Below, in pieces: positions 6,249 through 9,390 of a DNA stretch of 9,390 bases (its first letter is position 1; the number at the start of each line of letters is the position of its first letter). The position numbers were made by a program, and so were the translations under genes. Source of the stretch: Gemmatimonas phototrophica. GTDB lineage: Bacteria; Gemmatimonadota; Gemmatimonadetes; Longimicrobiales; Gaopeijiaceae. Location: assembly GCA_945876015.1 (NCBI GenBank), contig CAMCNM010000059.1, positions 1 through 9,390 on the forward strand, written 5' to 3'. The notes beneath the pieces are model-generated. The model saw only the letters and a program-made list of their open reading frames with translations, was not told where the DNA came from and did no database searches.

Positions 6249-6728
6249 ATGCCCTTCAGTCTCAGATCCGGCGCCTTCCGCCCGCTCGGTGACATCCCCA
6301 AGCAGTACACGTGCGAGGGACACGACCGCGCGCCGCCGCTCGCCTGGACCGGCGCGCCCAAAGGGACGAAGAGCTTCGCCCTGATCATGGACGATCCCGA
6401 TGCGCCGGATCCCAAGGCGCCGAGCTCGGTCTTCGTGCACTGGGTCATCTACGACATTCCGGCGAAGACCATCGGTCTTCCCGAGGGCGAGCCCTACCCG
6501 CCGGGTGCGCGTCAGGGGAAGAACGACTGGAGGCGCAGCGGCTACGGCGGTCCGTGCCCGCCGATCGGCAAGCACCGCTACTTCTTCAAGCTCTACGCGC
6601 TGGACGTGTTGTTCGGGGACATGAGGATGCCCACCAAGCAGCAGCTCGAGAAGGCGATGGAGGGGCACATCTTCGAGCAGACCGAGCTGATCGGGACCTA
6701 CGAGAAGACCAAGCGGACGATGAGCTGA
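6249..6728 (+). CDS. PEBP family protein, YbhB/YbcL type
   Basis: A 159-aa phosphatidylethanolamine-binding/Raf-kinase-inhibitor-like protein of normal bacterial length. The ligand-pocket motifs are present: MDDPDAP (47-53), HWVIYDIP (64-71) and GYGGPCPPIGKHRYFF (98-113). No signal peptide is evident, so it is probably cytoplasmic, like E. coli YbhB. The bacterial role is poorly defined; anion or lipid-headgroup binding is the family property. ATG start with AGGAG at 6234-6238, 10 nt upstream. It follows ccdA by 33 bp on the same strand and may be cotranscribed with the PLD-ccdA pair, which would put two phospholipid-related folds together. Its stop codon lies only 3 bp from the stop codon of the convergent vapC, with no terminator hairpin between them. 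Confidence 0.92.
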   Translation: MPFSLRSGAFRPLGDIPKQYTCEGHDRAPPLAWTGAPKGTKSFALIMDDPDAPDPKAPSSVFVHWVIYDIPAKTIGLPEGEPYPPGARQGKNDWRRSGYGGPCPPIGKHRYFFKLYALDVLFGDMRMPTKQQLEKAMEGHIFEQTELIGTYEKTKRTMS

Positions 6729-6731
6729 GGG

Positions 6732-7160
6732 CTACTCGAGCGCGTGCCAGGGGTTGAGGATTGGGACTCCTCGGTCGGCGCAGTCCCTTTCGTTGCGTGT
6801 CACGAATGTCAGGTTGTGCACGCTCGCGGTCCCGAGCAGGAGCCCGTCGATCACGGGGACCTGCCTGCCGCGCTTTTCGCCTTCCGCCGAGAGGCGTCCC
6901 CATTCGAGCGCGACCCTGTCGTCAATCGGCAGAATGCGTTCCCGAAAACGCCGGGCCAGATCCACATCCATCCATTCGAGCAGCCGGGCCCGCCGCGGCC
7001 CGGAACCGAGTCGCTCGATGCCTTTTCCGATCTCGCCGAGGGTGATGACGCTGATGGCGAGATCGATCTGGGATCGGGCGTCGAGCCATGCGACGACATT
7101 CGGATCCGGGTGTGGCCGCGCCGGCTCGGACAGGACGTTGGTGTCGAGCAGGTAGCGCAT
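6732..7160 (-). CDS. vapC: PIN-domain ribonuclease toxin of a VapBC system
   Basis: A 142-aa PIN-domain protein, the usual VapC size. VapC toxins are Mg/Mn-dependent RNases that cut tRNA or rRNA when freed from antitoxin. The acidic residues are present: D6 in YLLDTNVLSE, E43 in ITLGEIGKGIE, D105 in VPVIDGLLLGTA, and D126 after VTRNERD begins at V120. The ending GVPILNPW (131-138) is typical of this subgroup. It starts 2 nt after the antitoxin stop codon and has no clear Shine-Dalgarno sequence, so its translation probably depends on coupling to vapB, keeping toxin below antitoxin. All catalytic positions are kept, so the toxin looks active. Confidence 0.92.
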   Translation of the reverse strand: MRYLLDTNVLSEPARPHPDPNVVAWLDARSQIDLAISVITLGEIGKGIERLGSGPRRARLLEWMDVDLARRFRERILPIDDRVALEWGRLSAEGEKRGRQVPVIDGLLLGTASVHNLTFVTRNERDCADRGVPILNPWHALE

Positions 7161-7162
7161 CG

Positions 7163-7420
7163 TCAGAGCGAGAGGTCGCGGCCCATATCACGCGGCCGAT
7201 CGATCTCCAGTTCACCCTCTCGGAATGCGTCCGCTAGCGGAGATGCGCCGAGGAACTCCACTAGGCTTCCCGCCCCCGCCAGGCGCGAATAGTCCTCGAC
7301 GCTCAGAACCACGACCGCGTCTCGCCCGCTCTTCGTGACCAGCTGGGGGCCGCCCGCCTCTGCCCTTCGCACGAGATCGCTGAAGCGGTTCTTGGCGTCC
7401 TCCAACTTCCATTTGCGCAT
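7163..7420 (-). CDS. vapB: Phd/YefM-family antitoxin of the VapBC system
   Basis: An 85-aa antitoxin. Residues 1-50 have the Phd/YefM pattern: WKLEDAKNRFSDLVRRA (4-20), GPQLVTKSGRDAVVVLS (24-40) and VEDYSRL (41-47). This part forms the DNA-binding dimer. The acidic, variable C-terminal portion (about 50-85) should wrap and inhibit the PIN toxin. The ATG start has GGAGG at 7425-7429 (minus strand) 4 nt upstream. Promoter and a repeat operator lie just upstream, consistent with autorepression by the antitoxin-toxin complex. The pairing of a Phd-like antitoxin with a PIN toxin is common; the symbol follows the toxin partner. Confidence 0.88.
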   Translation of the reverse strand: MRKWKLEDAKNRFSDLVRRAEAGGPQLVTKSGRDAVVVLSVEDYSRLAGAGSLVEFLGASPLADAFREGELEIDRPRDMGRDLSL

Positions 7421-7435
7421 GCCGCCTCCAGTATG

Positions 7436-7456
7436 ATCTGGCCAGTCTAGCCAGAT
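7436..7456 (-). repeat. Inverted/tandem repeat, probable vapBC operator
   Basis: ATCTGGC (7436-7442) and GCCAGAT (7450-7456) form a perfect 7-bp inverted repeat with a 7-bp spacer. The same bases can be read as two adjacent 9-bp direct repeats, TCTGGCCAG and TCTAGCCAG (7437-7445 and 7446-7454), each nearly palindromic. The element lies between the predicted -10 and the vapB ribosome-binding site, where a Phd/VapB repressor would block transcription. Binding is inferred. Confidence 0.6.
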
Positions 7457-7459
7457 TCA

Positions 7460-7488
7460 ATTTTACGGGGTTGGCATGGGCGGGACAA
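7460..7488 (-). promoter_or_regulatory. Sigma70-type promoter of vapBC
   Basis: On the minus strand TTGTCC (7483-7488) and TAAAAT (7460-7465) are 17 bp apart, 4/6 and 5/6 matches to consensus. Transcription would start near 7453, inside the operator repeat, leaving a leader of about 33 nt that includes the GGAGG of vapB. It starts 12 bp after the stop of the ABC gene, so vapBC need not depend on read-through. Confidence 0.6.
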
Positions 7489-7500
7489 TGACTGGATGAG

Positions 7501-9276
7501 CTAGTCCCCCGCCGTCGCTGTCGGCAACGCCTCTTCCTCGATCGACGCCTCGATCATCTGCCGGTGAAGCAGCGTGGCGTACGTGCCGCCCAGCGCGATC
7601 AGCTCGACGTGCTTTCCGCGCTCGACGATGCGGCCTTCGTCGAGCACCAGGATCTGATCGGCGCCCATCACGGCCGACACCCGGTGGCTGATGATGAAGC
7701 TGGTCCGCCCCTTCATCACGCGCTTCAGGTCGTCGAGGATCTTGGCCTCGGTGTGCGTGTCCACGGCCGAGAGCGCGTCGTCTAGTACGAGGATCTTGGG
7801 ATCGCGCGCGACCGCGCGGGCGAGCGTGGCGCGCTGCTTCTGGCCGCCCGACAGGTTGATCCCGCGTTCGCCGAGCAGGGTGTTGTACTGCAGCGGGAAT
7901 CCCAGGATCGAGTCGTGCAGCTGCGCGACCTTGGCCGCCTCCAGGATCGCCTCGTCCGGATCCTCCGCCAGTGTCGCGTCCGGGAGCCCGAGCCCGATGT
8001 TCTCCTGGATCGTCTCCGAGAACAGGAACGGGTCCTGGGGCACCATGCCGATCGCGCGCCTGAGCTCGGCCGGGTCGTAGAACGTGAGCGGGACCCCGTC
8101 GAGCAGGATCTCGCCGCCGCTCGGGTCGCGCAGCCGCGCGAGCAGCCCGATCAGCGTGCTCTTGCCCGAGCCCGTCGGGCCGACGATCGCGACGGTCTCC
8201 CCAGGCTTCACGTGGAAGCTCGCGTTCTCGAGCACCATGCGGTCGGTGTCGGGATACCGGAACGACACGCTCCTGAACTCGATGTCGCCCCGCAGGCTGG
8301 TGGTCGGAGCCGGATCCTTGGGCACCGGAATAGTCGAGCGGGTGTCGAGGATCGCGTTGAGCCGCCCCATCGACGCGGCGCCGCGCTGGAACAGGTTCAC
8401 CACCCATCCGAGCGCGATCATCGGCCAGATCAGCAGGCCCAGGTAGAAGAAGAACGCGACCAGATCGCCCACCGTCATCCGGCCCGCCATCACCTCGCGG
8501 CCGCCGAACCAGAGCACCATCAGCATCGCCACGCCCGAGATCAGCTGGAGCAGCGGATGGAAGAGCCCCGAAGCGGTCGCCAGCCGCACGTTGCGGTCGC
8601 GGTACTCGGCGTTCATCGCGTCGAACCGGCGGGCCTGATCGCGCTCCTGCACGTACGCGCGCACGATGCGCACGCCCGTGAGGTTCTCCTGCACCATCGT
8701 GGACATCGTCGAGAAGTGCTCCTGGATGCCCTCGTAGCGCCGGTGGATCACACGCCCGAATCCGATCACGATCGGAGGCAGTAGGATCATCGGGATCATC
8801 GAGAGACCCGTGAGCGTCGGGCTGATCCAGAGCATCACCGTCACCGAGAGGACGAATCCGACCACCGTGTTCACCGCGTACATCACCGCGGGACCGGCCG
8901 CCTGCCGCACCGCCTGGGTGTCGTTGGTCGCGCGGCTCATCAGGTCGCCCGTTCGCGTCCGGTCGAAGAACGCCGCGTCGAGCGTGAGCAGGTGGTTGAA
9001 GAACGCGCTCCGGATGTCCACCTCCATGCGGCGGCTCACCCCGTTGAGCAACTCACGCATTCCGTACCGTGCCGCACCGCCTATCAGCGCGGTGACGACG
9101 ACGAGGATGGCGTAGATGGTGACCTGGCCGCCGTCGCTCAGCCCGTCGATCGCGAGCTTCACGAACCATGGGGAGGCGAGCGCGAACCCCTGTGCGATCA
9201 CGACCAGAACGATTCCCCAGAGCATCTGGGATCGGTACGGTCGGTAGTACGGCAGGATGGAGCGGAGCGAGCTCAT
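7501..9276 (-). CDS. ABC half-exporter (type IV, MdlA/YheI-like) with degenerate catalytic Asp
   Basis: A 591-aa half transporter counted from ATG at 9276: an N-terminal membrane domain (about 10-305, six helices) fused to an ATPase domain (about 330-580). Walker A is GPTGSGKST (366-374), Q-loop Q414, signature LSGGQ (475-479), Walker B ILVLDD (495-500), D-loop SAVD (503-506) and H-loop H531. The residue after the Walker B Asp is Asp (D500) rather than the catalytic Glu, as in MdlA- and TM287-type subunits that work as heterodimers with a canonical partner. No partner gene is in the window; the gene downstream on this strand is vapB. Substrates of this group include drugs, lipids and peptides; none can be assigned. 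A TTG at 9315 would add 13 low-complexity residues; the ATG is preferred because the family-like sequence begins there, though its GGGGA abuts the start and is a poor ribosome-binding site. Confidence 0.9.
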   Translation of the reverse strand: MSSLRSILPYYRPYRSQMLWGIVLVVIAQGFALASPWFVKLAIDGLSDGGQVTIYAILVVVTALIGGAARYGMRELLNGVSRRMEVDIRSAFFNHLLTLDAAFFDRTRTGDLMSRATNDTQAVRQAAGPAVMYAVNTVVGFVLSVTVMLWISPTLTGLSMIPMILLPPIVIGFGRVIHRRYEGIQEHFSTMSTMVQENLTGVRIVRAYVQERDQARRFDAMNAEYRDRNVRLATASGLFHPLLQLISGVAMLMVLWFGGREVMAGRMTVGDLVAFFFYLGLLIWPMIALGWVVNLFQRGAASMGRLNAILDTRSTIPVPKDPAPTTSLRGDIEFRSVSFRYPDTDRMVLENASFHVKPGETVAIVGPTGSGKSTLIGLLARLRDPSGGEILLDGVPLTFYDPAELRRAIGMVPQDPFLFSETIQENIGLGLPDATLAEDPDEAILEAAKVAQLHDSILGFPLQYNTLLGERGINLSGGQKQRATLARAVARDPKILVLDDALSAVDTHTEAKILDDLKRVMKGRTSFIISHRVSAVMGADQILVLDEGRIVERGKHVELIALGGTYATLLHRQMIEASIEEEALPTATAGD

Positions 9277-9350
9277 TCCCCGAGCACCCGGTGTAGAAGA
9301 CGTAGGCCCTTCCAAAGGTAATCTTGACCAGAGACCGGCAAGGAGCCCCG

Positions 9351-9390
9351 ATGTTCACGTCCGCCGCTGGCGCCGCGCGCCCCGCATCCA
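9351..9390 (+). CDS. Possible start of a divergent gene, cut by the right edge
   Basis: ATG at 9351 is preceded by AAGGAG at 9340-9345 with 5 nt spacing, the best-placed ribosome-binding site of any start in this part of the window. The frame reads MFTSAAGAARPAS and stays open to the edge. Only 13 residues are visible, so no family can be assigned. It would be divergent from the ABC gene, with 74 bp between the two starts. In that gap I see no convincing promoter pair for either strand. Confidence 0.4.
   Translation, partial: MFTSAAGAARPAS

Noticed and set aside
5460..6668. 402-aa open frame on the minus strand opposite ccdA and the PEBP gene
   Set aside because: Very rich in Arg, Glu and His, with no hydrophobic core; it mirrors codon bias of the real + strand genes.
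7463..8407. 314-aa minus-strand frame overlapping the ABC gene
   Set aside because: It is a different frame of the ATPase-domain coding region and shows no own domain.
9277..9350. Possible divergent promoters between the ABC gene and the right-edge start
   Set aside because: The best minus-strand pair (TTGCCG with TACCTT, 15 bp) and the + strand TTGACC at 9324-9329 without a usable -10 are too weak to annotate.
1..9390. tRNA, rRNA, CRISPR arrays, insertion sequences or phage genes
   Set aside because: I read both strands for them and saw no cloverleaf, spaced direct-repeat array, transposase or terminal inverted repeats.

Overview
The window is gene-dense, very GC-rich bacterial chromosome (DHH phosphoesterase, Fur, CcdA and type II toxin-antitoxin genes; no phage or transposon genes seen). 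I cannot place the organism. The GC-rich coding sequence, a pyruvoyl-type arginine decarboxylase and an orphan MdlA-like ABC subunit would fit an uncultured soil or sediment lineage (for example the Gemmatimonadota/Eisenbacteria range), but that is a guess.

Left block, + strand, 2-3109: four closely spaced genes (gaps of 13, 24 and 8 bp) that look like one operon. They are the 3' part of dephospho-CoA kinase (coaE) fused in frame to a PHP phosphoesterase domain, an NrnA-like DHH/DHHA1 phosphoesterase, a 140-aa protein of unknown function, and a Fur-family metalloregulator. CoaE adds the 3'-phosphate of CoA. 3'-phosphoadenosine 5'-phosphate (pAp) is released when that CoA is used to load carrier proteins, and both NrnA and some PHP enzymes remove that phosphate, so the first two genes may share a metabolic theme.

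Middle block, + strand, 3110-6728: a good sigma70-type promoter directly after fur drives a pyruvoyl-dependent arginine decarboxylase (pdaD). Its leader contains a pyrimidine tract exactly complementary to its Shine-Dalgarno sequence, and the gene ends in a strong intrinsic terminator. Next comes a two-HKD phospholipase D/cardiolipin-synthase-like protein with an unusual C-terminal membrane hairpin, overlapping by 4 nt the thiol-disulfide electron carrier CcdA, and then a PEBP (YbhB/YbcL) family protein.

Right block, - strand, 6732-9276: a Phd/PIN-type vapBC toxin-antitoxin operon with its own promoter and a repeat-containing operator, convergent with the PEBP gene. Behind it is an MdlA-like ABC half-exporter with a degenerate catalytic carboxylate, whose expected partner subunit is not in the window. 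At the extreme right edge a divergent + strand gene appears to begin at 9351.

The points most worth a second look are the CoaE-PHP fusion and its NrnA neighbour, the RBS-complementary leader of pdaD, the vapBC operator, the PLD domain architecture, and the orphan degenerate ABC subunit.
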